Source: Panonychus citri (taxonomy: Eukaryota; Arthropoda; Arachnida; Trombidiformes; Tetranychidae). From it: 64,000 nucleotides of DNA. This document shows, piece by piece, positions 1 through 9,924 of this stretch. How positions within the stretch are numbered: the stretch's first letter is position 1; each line of letters starts with the position of its first letter. The notes beneath the pieces are model-generated. The model was given only the letters and a program-made list of their open reading frames with translations, was not told where the DNA came from and ran no database searches. Position numbers and translations under genes: made by a program. The stretch is from contig NW_026515548.1 of assembly GCF_014898815.1 (NCBI RefSeq), positions 726,501-790,500 of the forward strand, in the 5' to 3' direction.

Positions 1-257
1 TAATTTGTTTATTAAATTGACAATCACGACAATTTTTTATGTAATTTGCAATTACTTGATGCATTTTTGGCCAATAATAGCGTTGTCTGACTCTGTTGTA
101 AGTCTGGTAAATTCCACAGTGACCACCAGTCGGATCATCATGGTAAGATTTTAACAATTCATCAATTAGAGTCTCAGGAACGACTTGGACCCATCGACTT
201 CCATATTCAGTGATAATTTTTTTTCAAGAACACCATTTCGAAGACGATGATTATTAA

Positions 258-1166
258 TTAATTTTGTTTTGTTGTTTTATCCAATGAATTAAAATTTGAT
301 AATTGATTAAGTTTCGATTGAATAAATGGGTCACTCTGTTGCTCATTCATTAATTTACTCATCTCCTTTGAATTTTCTTGAACTAAGAGGGTGAAAATAT
401 CATCACCTTGCTCGAACTGTTCTATTTTATCGTTGAATTGAGGATCATGAGTCGGGTAACGGCTGAGGCAATCGGCATGAATTTTTCCCGATTTGTAAAT
501 TATTGTAAAATCAAATGATTGTAAGGTGATAGAGTATCTCATTAATCTCGGAGGAAGTTTTGTTTTTGATCTGAGGAAGCACAAAGCACAATGATCGGTT
601 ACAATTTCGAATTTTGACCCCTCGAGGTAGTGACGAAATTTCTCAACAGCATAGATGATCGCTAGGCATTCTTTATCTGATATTGGATAACTTATTTCAG
701 CACCTTGTAGCTGTCGACTGGCATAGGCGATTGGTTTCCATTTATTGTCATGTCGTTGAAGGAGAATCGCACCTAAGCCAAAATCAGAGGCATCGGTTCG
801 TAGTTGGATTTGGCGATTCGGATCAAAATTTTCTAGGACGTTAGTTGAGCAAAGTAACTGTTTAAGCTTTTCGAATGATGAGTGTTCATCCGATCCCCAA
901 CTGAATGGTGCTTCTTTTCGAGTTAACTGAGTTAAAGGTCGGGCGATCTTGGCGAAGTCTCTGATGAACTTGCGATAATATGAGCAAAGGGCAACGAAGG
1001 CTCTAACATCACGGATCGTTAGAGGAATTGGATAATCCTTAATTGTTCTGATTTTCTCTGGATCAGGCTCTTGGCCGTCTTCACTGACGATGTAACCAAG
1101 GTAAAGGATCTTTTTCTTGAAGAAGGTACATTTTTCAGGTTTTAGGGTGAGACCAGCGGTTCTCAA
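258..1166 (-). pseudogene. pol: reverse transcriptase connection and RNase H segment of the gypsy element
   Basis: This 302-codon segment continues RT after the frameshift. It contains the RT thumb (KPEKCTFFKK, YLGYIVSEDG) and a Ty3-type RNase H with TDASDFGLGAIL, DKECLAIIYAVEKF and VTDH acidic positions. It ends at a stop at 258-260, where the linker towards integrase falls out of frame. The conserved H2C2 zinc-binding integrase domain is readable beyond it in a different frame. The internal Met that begins the open segment is not a true start. Confidence 0.92.
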
Positions 1167-1192
1167 TCTATTGAAGACTAATCTGAGTCTAT

Positions 1193-3424
1193 TTAAATGT
1201 TCATCAATTGTTTACTAAAGATGATGATGTCGTCGATGTAGACCAAACATGAATTGTACTTTAGACCAGCGAGGCAAACGTCCATCAAGCGTTGGAATGT
1301 GGCAGGGGCATTACAAAGTCCAAACGGCATCACTTTATATTCATACATTCCAAATGTAGTGACGGAAGCAGTTTTGATTCGATCAGGAGGATTAACTTCC
1401 ACTTGATGGTAACCACTTCGAAGGTCGAGTAAACTGAAATATCGTGCACCTTGTAAACAGTCCAATGAGGTGTTGATATCTGGTATTGGGTAACGATCCT
1501 TTTTCGTTATCGCGTTTAATTTCCGGTAATCGACACAGAGTCTCCAGTCCTTGGTCTTTTTACTGACCAAGACAACAGGTGAGGACCAAGGTGAGAATGA
1601 CTCAACGATGAGGTCATCTTGTAGCATTTCATCGATTAGTGATTTTGTTATCTCTCTCTTAGTTGAGCCTTGGGTGTAAGGTGCACAGGCGATGGGAGGA
1701 TGATTGTCGGTGTCAATAGAGTGAGTGAATAAATTGGATCGCCCTATTTCTTTTTGGGTCGTTGCAAACACATCTCTGAATTCACTAGCTAATTCATATA
1801 ATTTATTTTTATCCTCGTCGTTGACTTCACTGTCAATTTCGAGGTTCAATGATTTACTTATATTGTCAACATCAACAGAATCAAATTCACTTTCATTCAT
1901 AGTCTCAGATTCACTTAAATCAGTTGCTTCGGTATCAATTTGTATTGTTGGTTGACTATTTATATGAACTCTACCGGCTGAGCAGTCAATTTTAATGTTA
2001 GCTTTTGACATGACATCTTGACCAACCAGGACACTGAATTGTTTTGGTAATCGATCAATTACTTGGACTGTTGTTACAATCAATAGAGCTGAATTGTTGT
2101 CGCTAATCTTAATTGTGATGTCAACTTGACCTAGGATCTGAATTGGCTTATCATTAGCAGCTAAAGGAATCGGACCTTTGTAAGGTTGTAAAGTTAAATT
2201 TAGTTGATTAACTAAATCTTTAGTAATTAAGGTCATATCTGAGCCTGTGTCAGACATTGCCTCGACTTTCAAATTATCAACTTTAATCTGTTGATGAATA
2301 AGTTTTTTCTTGAATATTGAGCAAACGGCTGAAATCGGAGGTCCCTCATCACTACTATAATCATCATCTTCAGCATCGTAATCACCTTTGGTAATTGCTC
2401 TGATGTGAGGACCTTGATTACTTTGGGTAACTGACTCTGATTGATTTTGATTTTCTCTTTGTTTATTTTGATTTCGCTCTCTCCAATTTTGGTCATTGTT
2501 TGAACGATGGTAATTTCTATTGCCTCTTCTTCTTTGATTGTAAAATGGTTGTTGATCAGATTGAGATGGGAAATTCGATTGATTGGTCATTGATTGGTTA
2601 TTGTTAGTTTGAGGCGAAAGAGGTTGTTGATTTACTGTCGGCTGAGCTACATAATTCGATTGACTAACAGTCGGGTGCTCTGTCAAATTTTGTTGATTGG
2701 ATTGCGAAGGTTGAGTGAGTTGGCTGTTGACTGGCTGAAAGCTATTAGTCTGAAGAGCTGCAATTCTAAACCTACAGTTCTCTTCACTATGACCTCGATG
2801 ACCACAAAAGTTACAGCTAATTCTGTTTGGATTGTGATTTCTGGCGGTGAGAGCATTTAGCTTATTTTCTAATTGATCGAACTTTGATTGTAACTGGTCG
2901 AGTGTTGTTAATAATTTCTTTTCAATTGAGTTCGATTGATTAGCTTCAAGACTAAGTACATGGTTAATTTTGACCTCACCACTGGTAATGGCTTTATCGG
3001 CTAACTTAGCAGCTGAGATGAGTTCATCTAATGTTTTTGGATTTTGTAATGTAATAACGAATTTAATTTGGGGTAAGAATCTCTCAGAAATGAAACTAAT
3101 CATCAAGTTTTCGGGCATTTGGCTATTCATCCTGAAGCAAAGTTCTTGTATCTCGTAGATGAAGCTAGTGGTTGGTTGACCTGGTCTCTGTTTACTATTA
3201 TGAAGTTGCTGAGAGAGGTGAGTTCGATAATCAGCTGGGCAAAGACCTAAAATCATTTTTTCCCTTAACTCTTCGTAAGTTTGAGGTTTGACACTGGCAC
3301 CATAAGAGCTGAAGGTAAGGTTGTACCAGCGACGAGCTGAACCCTGAAGGTAAAAGGGGATAATCTTAAACATTTCTTCAGCGTTTAACCCTAAAGCTCG
3401 AGATGCTAATTCAAATTGTAACAA
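1193..3424 (-). pseudogene. pol: gag-protease-reverse transcriptase segment of the gypsy element
   Basis: A 743-codon open segment. It opens with a gag capsid-like region (residues about 1-150) and a CX2CX4HX4C zinc knuckle (CNFCGHRGHSEENC, about residue 205). A long Gln/Asn-rich linker follows, then a retropepsin-type aspartic protease with the motif DTGSD (about residue 394), then reverse transcriptase. The RT shows LLDLRSGYHQ, MPFGLCNAPATFQ and the catalytic YIDDIIIF near the end. The frame stops at 1193, just past YIDD, because of a frameshift near 1205-1215. RT continues in another frame downstream. The fusion of gag and pol in one frame is as seen in many arthropod gypsy elements. Confidence 0.92.
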
Positions 3425-3432
3425 CCAGTCAA

Positions 3433-3669
3433 TTACATCTTCATTGTCACCTTTAAAGGTTCAATAGTCACATGATTTTTCAATAGGTTCGAAAGATTGA
3501 CACTCATTATTGATGGATTAACTTGATTTGATTGATTTGATTGATTTGATTGATTTGATTGATTTGATTGATTTGATTGATTTGATTGATTTGATTGATT
3601 TGATTGATCTGATTGACTAAACTGATTATCATTGGACTCAGAATCCAAAGGTTCAGGTCTAGAAGTCAT
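3433..3669 (-). pseudogene. gag: gag N-terminus of the gypsy element
   Basis: This is the first 78 codons of the element's polyprotein, starting at an ATG at 3669. The product is rich in Ser, Asn and Gln, with a tandem SNQ tripeptide run encoded by a 9-bp repeat. The frame is lost near 3450, where a run of T/A bases is one base short. The conserved gag continues in the next frame in the downstream segment. The start is chosen because it is the first ATG and lies right after the non-coding leader. Confidence 0.75.
3526..3612. repeat. 9-bp tandem repeat inside gag
   Basis: About nine to ten near-perfect copies of the unit TTGATTTGA lie in tandem. On the minus strand they encode a Ser-Asn-Gln repeat in the gag N-terminus. 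The unit is a multiple of three, so changes in copy number preserve the frame. Confidence 0.85.
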
Positions 3670-4735
3670 TGTAATTGAGAGATGAGAGCAAAATTAATCT
3701 GCTAATTAATCAGGAGAATAAACACTTACTAGTTATCTAGATTAACTGTTGAAGCAACTGATTCATGAACTGATAAAGCCACTGCTTGAGAGTAATTAAG
3801 GATCAATATGATAGCAGAATGATTGGTACGAATAGGCGACACAAATTTCAAAGTCAATTAAAGGTTAATAAAGAAAAGAATTTGAGAAAATTGAGAAAGT
3901 TGACCTGATTCAAGTCTTCACTGACTCGGATTAAAGTTACGGGTGATTGTGTCTTCACTGACTGCAATCGGCGAGTCTTCACTGACTCTTATAACAATGG
4001 TAATCCTTTCTCCTAAGCTGATCTAAATCAACAGTCACAATAGATTAGAACCTTTTATTTACCTCTAAAATTTTTGATTCGGGTGTAAGAATGAACAATT
4101 GGATTGATATAAGATCATGATCAGAGTTACACTATTTCTGTTTACGAGGAGGAAATGATTAACCTAATAGGATGACTAATTGATCTTTCACAGACTACGA
4201 TAGTAATTTGAATTCTATTATTCTTAACGAAGTAGTTAATGACGAGCCAACGAATAGTCTTCACTGACTTTTCTTTGGAAGTTATGGTGTAATGAACGTG
4301 GACTGAATGAGTCTTCACTGACTCGATTCAGTTCAAAGGTATAACAGGGTGTCACCAAATTTAAAATAGCACTTACTTTTTTTTCACCAATCCTCGTCTC
4401 CTATTCGCTTTACCTGTTTAATTAGTAAGTCAATTTTATTTAAATGAAAATTGGAAAAGAAAAGAAAATTTTATTGATGAATGAAACCAATTCGGATTGT
4501 TGTTTGAGCCAAGATAGCCAAAAACCACTGGTATTGTCTTTTTTTCAATACGAAACACAATATTACTATTTGATGGTATTTATTAACCAAGGTGGAAAAT
4601 TTACCAAGTTTAAACAATTCACAAAAAGCCCTCACACAAAGGCAACCACTTGTTGGGTAATTTTCAGGTCGGTTCACGACTAAACACCTTTGGTAATAAT
4701 TAGAACTAAATTTAACCTTATTCAGGTTGCGGTAA
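3670..4735 (-). mobile_element. 5' leader and possible LTR of the gypsy element
   Basis: The 1.07 kb upstream of gag has no coding content and belongs, by position, to the 5' leader and perhaps the 5' LTR. A candidate primer-binding site (minus strand TGGTGACACC) lies at about 4348-4357. An AATAAA-type signal occurs near 4435-4440 on the minus strand, and a TGTTACC start is possible near 4734. I cannot fix the LTR ends because the partner LTR is outside the window. The part from 3913 to 4325 holds five copies of a short motif described separately. Confidence 0.35.
3913..4325. repeat. Five dispersed copies of AGTCTTCACTGACT in the element leader
   Basis: Near-identical copies start at about 3913, 3950, 3974, 4256 and 4310. 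The third and fifth share a longer 16-bp core (GAGTCTTCACTGACTC). Spacing is irregular, so this is not a simple tandem repeat. A related CTTCACTGA sequence lies in the solo LTR at 10564-10572. The role is unknown. Confidence 0.8.
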
Positions 4736-4884
4736 CACCGTTAATAACTTTTATTTTATATAATTAAAGTTAATTGCATGAAAGATTATCGGTTGATATA
4801 GTAACCGATAATCATAAGTATTTTGTTTTTCTAGACTAACTTAGTTAGCAACAATTATCTATGTAATCAACTATTTATCTAATA
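4736..4884. other. Short AT-rich spacer
   Basis: No gene or repeat was recognised between the gypsy leader and the Polinton polymerase remnant. The junction between the two elements must fall here or slightly to the right. Confidence 0.4.
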
Positions 4885-5448
4885 TCATTACATAATTGAT
4901 GAAAACAAAGTAATGTTTCAACTTAAAAAGGATGTTGATACTATGGACAGGCCAATTGTAGTTTGATTTACCGTGCTTGAATTATCAAAGCTTCATGTTT
5001 ACACTATTTATTATGACATTTCAAATCTGAGTTTGGTGATAGATGTCGTTTAATTTATTCTGATACCGATTCTCTACTAATTGCATTAAAATCTAATGAT
5101 TTGAACGAGAATATGTTCAAGCTCGAACATGTGTTGGATTTCAGTGATTTACCTGAAGACCATCCTTTACACTCGGATGAGCATAAAAAAGAGCTTGGCT
5201 TTCTAAAAGATGAAATGGCTGGGGAAGAAATACACGAGGTTGTAGCAATCAAATCGAAACTTTATGTAAAAGTACATCCGGTGAGAAAAAGAGCGAAAGG
5301 CGTGCAAAGACAAGTTGTCGCTAACAAGTTATCGTTTGATGACTATAAACGATGTTTATCTGAAGAAGATACTCAAGTTGTGACAAATCGAAGGTTAGGA
5401 TCAACCAACCATGACATTTACATGTATCAACAAGATAAAATTGCTTAA
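4885..5448 (+). pseudogene. Polinton/Maverick family-B DNA polymerase, C-terminal remnant
   Basis: The plus strand encodes the end of a protein-primed family-B DNA polymerase. The catalytic motif C is clear as YSDTDSL at 5056-5076. The last 115 codons (5101-5448) are open and carry a region typical of Polinton and adintovirus polymerases (DLPEDHPL, LGFLKDEMAGEEI, KLYVKVHP, RAKGVQRQV). Upstream, an earlier stretch (about 4900-5010, including MDRPIVV) is readable but has an in-frame TGA near 4965. A further frame break and stop lie near 5000-5020. A stop follows closely after the QQDKIA segment. Only about a fifth of a normal polymerase is present, so this is a dead fragment. Confidence 0.82.
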
Positions 5449-5460
5449 TAACCTAATTGC

Positions 5461-6058
5461 TCAATGATTACATTTATAATGCTCAAATTTGAATTGATTA
5501 AATTCAATTTCACCCGAAAAAGCCTTTGAATTAACAATTCCGATAATCATTCTCCTTGGGAAAATTCCATTGTGCACATTTTCAAAACTGTAATCTTTTG
5601 AACCAGGATTCAGAGCAAATTCTTTAAGTTCATTTCTAACAATAAAATATTTAGCCGGAATTTTTTCTAGTGTAGTTAAAACACCAGCTTGAGCGCCAGG
5701 AAAGAGTTTAATTCTCTTGATATGAACCGATAATTTAGTAATTTTCACTGTTAATGTTGTTTTATCACCAACAACTAATGGAAATCCATTTTTTGATCGA
5801 GTGAAACAGATTTGAATAGGTACACCATTAATCAATAATCGATCCTGTTGACAAATCGGTACGTGAAGATTGAAATACATTTCTTTTTCATCTCTTCTAT
5901 TTATACCTTCTGAACCAATATCGATGACGGAGGGATGTTTAAATAATAGATTTTCTAAATAAGCTTGATAATGATACATATTTGAAGACTTTACAGTATT
6001 AACATTATTCAAAATGAAGTCAATTTGTTCAAAAATGGCATGACCAAAATCAGGAACA
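5461..6058 (-). pseudogene. Polinton capsid-like (F54H12.2-like) protein, fragment
   Basis: An open minus-strand segment of about 190 codons, convergent with the polymerase remnant and only 12 bp from it. The sequence resembles the F54H12.2-like family, which I associate with the double-jelly-roll capsid protein of Polintons and adintoviruses. Readable parts include NNVNTVKSSN, VHIKRIKLFPGA and IPAKYFIVRNELKEF. The fragment lacks a true start. It opens from a stop at about 6058, right where a dispersed repeat begins, and closes at a stop at 5461-5463. It covers a third to a half of the usual length, so it is a truncated relic. The family name is from memory and moderately certain. Confidence 0.65.
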
Positions 6059-6066
6059 GTTTAAAA

Positions 6067-6475
6067 AATTTTTGTTGAATTACCTTCAGATGACCTTGAA
6101 AGGTGTTATCTTAACGATGACCTGAATGACCTTGATCTTTTGATATGACAATTGAGTATCGCTCAAACTCATAACAGTCAAGTTTCGTGTCTCTTAGACT
6201 CTTAGTTGCTGAGAAAATCGCAAAAAAACATCGGTAAAAATAGTTGAATAGAGAAAAGGCAAAGCATACCACTCTGACACATTTTCTCTTTGTGTCCTCC
6301 CCTTTTTAGCCTTTCTTTTCTACTTTTCTCTTCTGCCTCCTTTTTCTCCAACATAAATTACTGTTTTTAAATGAACTTTAAATTTTAAAACAAGTTTATT
6401 TATTTTCTCTCTCTCTCCACACACCATTAACCTTATTTTTCCCACCTCTTTCTCAGCCTTGCTCAGGGTAATTTA
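6067..6475 (+). repeat. Dispersed repeat family R1, copy A
   Basis: This copy starts with TTGTTGAATTACCTTCAGAT, passes through GATGACCTGAATGACCTTGA and CATCGGTAAAAATAG (about 6230-6244), and continues into a pyrimidine-rich tail that includes CCACACACCATTAACC. It is similar along most of its length to 9203-9465 on the same strand. Its first 175 bp match 11398-11560 on the other strand. Its left edge coincides with the break in the capsid remnant. Confidence 0.8.
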
Positions 6476-7604
6476 AAAATTTGAAACGATCATTAACCTC
6501 ATTCTTACCTACACAATGTTAGTTAATGCGTCGTGAGAAATAGCCAACATCTTAATGATCTTTAAGATTATGCTCTTTTGTAAAAGTATGAAAGTTGAAC
6601 TATGAAAAGATTAGTTTATCTTTTTCATTCAATCAGTCAAAATCAAAATAAGTTTCTTTTCAGTTTCAGTCTTTTGTGCGTAATACTCCATCTTAAAGTG
6701 TAATTTCAAAAGTTTGATTTTAAATTTTACTATTATAAACGTTCTGTTTTATAAGTATTGTTCTTTTCTGGAGTTTTATTTCATCACAAAAGTTTTGTTC
6801 CATCAACAAAGTTTTGTGTGTTCGTAAAGTTTGTTTCATTGATATCACCTTCGTGTTGTTCATTCGATTAAATATCCTCCAGTCGATAAAACTCTTCATC
6901 CCCTGCATTAAAAAAGAAATTGTACTCTCTTTAAAGAAGTAAGTAGAGTTTTGTTTACTGAAATTTCAATATACCTCAAATAAAATTCTAATCGGTAGTT
7001 TATGTCAAATCACCTTAAGGTTTACATCTTTTTTGATACAATCTAAACACAAATTACTAATCAATGAAGAAAATACTTAGCTTCTTCGTCCATTTATATC
7101 TTTAATTAGATCAAGTATTTGAACTTCCGACGCACATTACGACTTACACTCTGCTCTTGTTCAAAGTTTAAACCATAAAATTTGTTAACTGTTCTGAGAC
7201 TGAATGAAATTTCTATGTTATTTAGAACAACATTGGGAATTGTTAATTGTTCTTTTTTCGATCTTGTGTATGATTATAGCGTTGAACATATTTGAACGTT
7301 ATTAACCATTATATAGATTACTATAACTTACATTTTTCGATCAATTCTAATCTTTATTCATTAGTTCATCATTTTCTTCATGTTAATAAATAGCTTTTGA
7401 TCTATTCATTCAATTTCAATCATTCACTTTTATCCTTTCTTCTTGACATGAGAATGACGCGTTTTGCATGCGTTTTTGTTCCATCAATTCTTAAGTGAGT
7501 AAATGGGTTGGAATTTTCTCCATGTAAATGAATAGATTTTGATCTATTCATGAGCTCAATATCAATCGACCTCAAACTCAACACTCTTCTCCATCCAACG
7601 TTGA
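6476..7604. other. Non-coding stretch with one short direct repeat
   Basis: No convincing gene was found. A 45-bp imperfect direct repeat, sharing a core near TTTTGATCTATTCAT, occurs at about 7378-7422 and 7513-7560. The segment GAATGACGCGTTTTGCATGC (about 7451-7470) resembles the inverse of sequence near 8380-8397, which hints at degenerate terminal repeats around the decaying unit that follows. Confidence 0.4.
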
Positions 7605-8354
7605 CCCTCAACTTCAACCTCAGCTATTGATCAACCCCAACCATCAACTTCGACAATCAATAATCAACGTATTACTAGACTTTCTTCTCGAATGGACGGT
7701 ACATCCAATACTGCGATTCGAATGAACGAACTCCCGATGAACCTCCTATTTTGCAAGTGCGAGTGAGTGAGGTGATGAATGAATGGCCTTCAGATCTCGA
7801 AATGTGGTATGAAGAGGATAGTTTGGTCACTTCAATGCTGAGGTGGGACAAAACGATCGTGCCAGGTGAACTATTGATAAACTTCTCTGGTCCAGAAGAG
7901 ATAAAGTAACCAAGGAAAACTTCTGGATTGTTGCTGGTCGTAATGAAGTACAAGAAATTGTGAAAATGGAGGAAGATCAAAGACGCATTATCAATGCAAA
8001 TCCGATAATGTATCGTTGCCTCTACTGCTTTCAACTTAAAGAAAAAGCTAGACAGGTGGCTGAACATGTTGGGTCAATAGTGAACTTTGGCGGGGACCAA
8101 ACGAAAAAACTAAGCGAATGAATTGTGCTACTCGTCAAGAGGTTGATTTTCCCGATAGTTAATCTGGACGGGTCAACTATAATACCGAAGGTCCACAACG
8201 TTGGCCATGGATGGAAATGATTGTTCGGGATGGAGTGGAAATAAGTACTGATCAATACGATGAGGCCAAAAAATATTTTGACTATATTCATTATAGATAT
8301 CAAACTGGTGAATTTTGGGAAAAAAGAATAAATAATCATTCGCATCACCCTTGA
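7605..8354 (+). pseudogene. Decaying coding unit of unknown family
   Basis: Four consecutive open segments lie on the plus strand in shifting frames. The first is a PSTSTS-rich start at about 7605-7740. The others are 7679-7909 (with VSEVMNEWPSDLEMWYEED), 7906-8121 (with NPIMYRCLYCFQLKEKARQV) and 8118-8354 (with GPQRWPWMEMIVRDGVE, then FDYIHYRYQTGEFWEKR). The last has one internal stop at 8160. Amino-acid composition and Trp/Tyr content look like real protein, and each segment picks up where the last stops. I do not recognise the family. It could be a transposon-encoded protein or a lineage-specific gene that has decayed by small indels. A TATA-promoted gene begins 57 bp downstream. Confidence 0.5.
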
Positions 8355-8410
8355 GTACGCATGACCATTAAATTTTTTTTCTTTACGCATGCGTCATTTT
8401 TTCTTTGAGA

Positions 8411-8418
8411 TATATAAA
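8411..8418 (+). promoter_or_regulatory. TATA box of the small zinc-finger gene
   Basis: A clean TATATAAA lies 52 nt before the ATG at 8470. It is followed by a GC-richer stretch that fits a short 5' UTR. Confidence 0.55.
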
Positions 8419-8469
8419 CGGTTGTTGCGTTGAAAACCTTGCCAGTCCCGATTGGAGATAGGCTTTAGA

Positions 8470-8846
8470 ATGGTAAGTCGAATGATGAGCATTTAAGATT
8501 TGATTTAATTGAAATTTAGTAATCTTAGGATTTCAAATGCCAATGTAATTATACCAACATTAATTCAGGAGTTTACTTATCACATGATTGTCCATGCATC
8601 GATAATTGTAGAAAGTCGGACTTCACCACTACAAAAATACAACGACCAATTTCAAGAACAAGAAAAAAGAGTCAACAATGTACAATATGTAAAAAGAGAT
8701 TCTACCTATCAACTCGTCTAACTAATCACAAATTTTATCGATTCTTCCAAAGGTCTTCTCAAGACCCACAAGTTCACCTTATTCATGACTTCGACTCCTT
8801 TTTGAAAATCTCCATTCGTCGCTCAAGCGAAATAATTTTTCAATAA
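8470..8846 (+). CDS. Small Cys-rich zinc-finger protein, possibly truncated copy
   Basis: Exon 1 would be only the start codon: ATG at 8470-8472 is followed at once by the donor GTAAGT. The acceptor TTAG at 8525-8528 joins to exon 2 at 8529, giving an open frame of 106 codons to TAA at 8844-8846. The product has a Cys/His-rich block (FKCQCNYTN, LSHDCPCIDNC) and then CTICKKRFYLSTRLTNH, a CX2C...H finger without the last His. The same order, a C-X-C knuckle followed by a CX2C-type finger, is found twice in the gene at 59869-61687, so this may be a shortened relative. The last 35 codons run antisense through a serpin relic, so the natural C-terminus was lost by insertion. Expression is uncertain. 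Confidence 0.5.
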
Positions 8847-8985
8847 GCTTTGGACAAACGCTTCTCTTAAAGTATAAATTTTATGAACCATTATCAAACT
8901 GTTTAAAATTAATGAGAAGTTGCGAGCACTCGAACCTTCATCAACCGACTTATATTCATCAAGAAGCTAAAATATAAACAAAGAG
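8750..8985 (-). pseudogene. Serpin exon 2 relic
   Basis: The minus strand is clearly similar to exon 2 of the serpins at 16050-16490 and 19161-19601. It includes the region for FAQATNEDF, the stretch for SLSTN/LSK and the acceptor CTTCTTGATGAATATAAGTC followed by an intron-like AGCTAAAATATAAA. It has indels and no open frame, and only about half of exon 2 is present. It lies 4.2 kb outside the serpin array and is inserted downstream of the small zinc-finger exon. Confidence 0.8.
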
Positions 8986-9044
8986 ACTATCGTTTCAAGG
9001 TCATCTGAAGGTTGTACTGTTATTTTCCACATTTTTCAACTCCG

Positions 9045-9465
9045 GAAAATGAGTTTAGAGACCGCTGTTGTCACAGATCTTGAGATATTACAGTTTAATT
9101 GAATAACTGTTGAAAATCTTTTATATAATAAATTTATCTTAACGAGTATAGCAAAGCTAATAGAAACCTAAAAACTTGTCAGTAGTATCTCTGTATACTA
9201 CTTTTTGTTGAATTACCTTCAGATGACCTTGAAGGGTATTATCTTACCGATGACCTGAATGACCTTGATCTTGATGACAATTGAGTATCGCTCAAACTCA
9301 TAACACTCTTTCTCTTTCTTTCCAAATTTCTTTCCCCTTTTTTTCCCCAACATAAATTACTATTTTTTAAATGAACTTTCAAGACTATTTATTTTCTCTC
9401 TCTCCTCCACACACCATTAACCTTATTTTTTCCCCACTCTTTCTCAGCCTTACTCAATGTTGTGC
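9045..9465 (+). repeat. Dispersed repeat family R1, copy B
   Basis: The longest plus-strand copy. It begins near GGAAAATGAGTTTAGAGACC, includes CACAGATCTTGAGATATTAC, then the block shared with copy A from 9203, and ends with the pyrimidine-rich tail at 9465. There it abuts gypsy RNase H sequence. An inverted copy (11398-11735) lies at the other side of that gypsy fragment. Confidence 0.85.
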
Positions 9466-9790
9466 AATCGTCTATGCGATTGAGAAATTTAATCCTTATT
9501 TAGAGGGAATTAAATTTGAAGTAGTGACCGATCATTGCAGTTTGTGTTTTCTCACCTCCAAGAAAAAGTTACCGCCAAGATTGCTTAGATACTTATTACT
9601 TCTACAAGAATTTGATTTTAAAATCATCTATAAATCAGGAAAACATCATCAAGATTGCGATGCTCTCTCAAGGTATCCGAATGAATTAGATATAGTTGAA
9701 AATAAACTTGATGATGATGAAAGATTATTCGGTTTTTTGAATAATCAATCGAATGAAGCAGATAATCAAATCCACACATCAGGCGATTAA
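9466..9790 (+). pseudogene. Gypsy RNase H fragment
   Basis: This open segment reads CAIVYAIEKF, VTDHCSLCFL, PPRLLRYLLLLQEFDF and SGKHHQDCDALSRYP, which is the C-terminal half of a Ty3/gypsy RNase H with the linker that precedes integrase. The frame begins upstream inside repeat copy B, so the true start is missing. It closes at a stop at 9788-9790. Confidence 0.88.
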
Positions 9791-9924
9791 AAACTGAAAT
9801 TGAGAGCTGAATTTCAATGAACAGGAAGGTTCTGGATAAATATAGAATAAATGAAGGAATATCGTTCAGAATTGTTAAGAAACCATACGAAACATTGTCG
9901 TGCCTGAGAAATTACGAACTCAAA

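Larger units (their letters stand above)
1..3669 (-). mobile_element. Ty3/gypsy LTR retrotransposon, degenerate, truncated by the window edge
   Basis: Reading down the minus strand from 3669, the element encodes gag, protease, reverse transcriptase, RNase H and the start of integrase in the Ty3/gypsy order. The coding sequence is broken into several frames: a 1-bp loss in a T/A run near 3450, a frame change near 1205-1215 just after the RT active site, another near 258-262, and one in an A-run near 220-228. The integrase zinc-binding domain (H-H-C-C spacing, with the pair CRDCQ) is readable in about 1-180 and runs off the window. The remaining integrase and the 3' LTR lie outside. With several independent frame breaks this copy cannot make a full polyprotein. 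It is recognised from motif order, not from a database match. Confidence 0.93.

Noticed and set aside
3913..4325. Five short repeats as a CRISPR array
   Set aside because: Irregular spacing, too short, and inside a eukaryotic retrotransposon leader.
4444..4683. Opposing 79- and 68-codon ORFs
   Set aside because: They overlap on both strands in the probable LTR/leader and have no protein-like pattern or homologue that I recognise.
9371..9465. N-terminal part of the ORF ending at 9790 as protein
   Set aside because: It is repeat R1 sequence read through into gypsy RNase H, so it is an accidental fusion.
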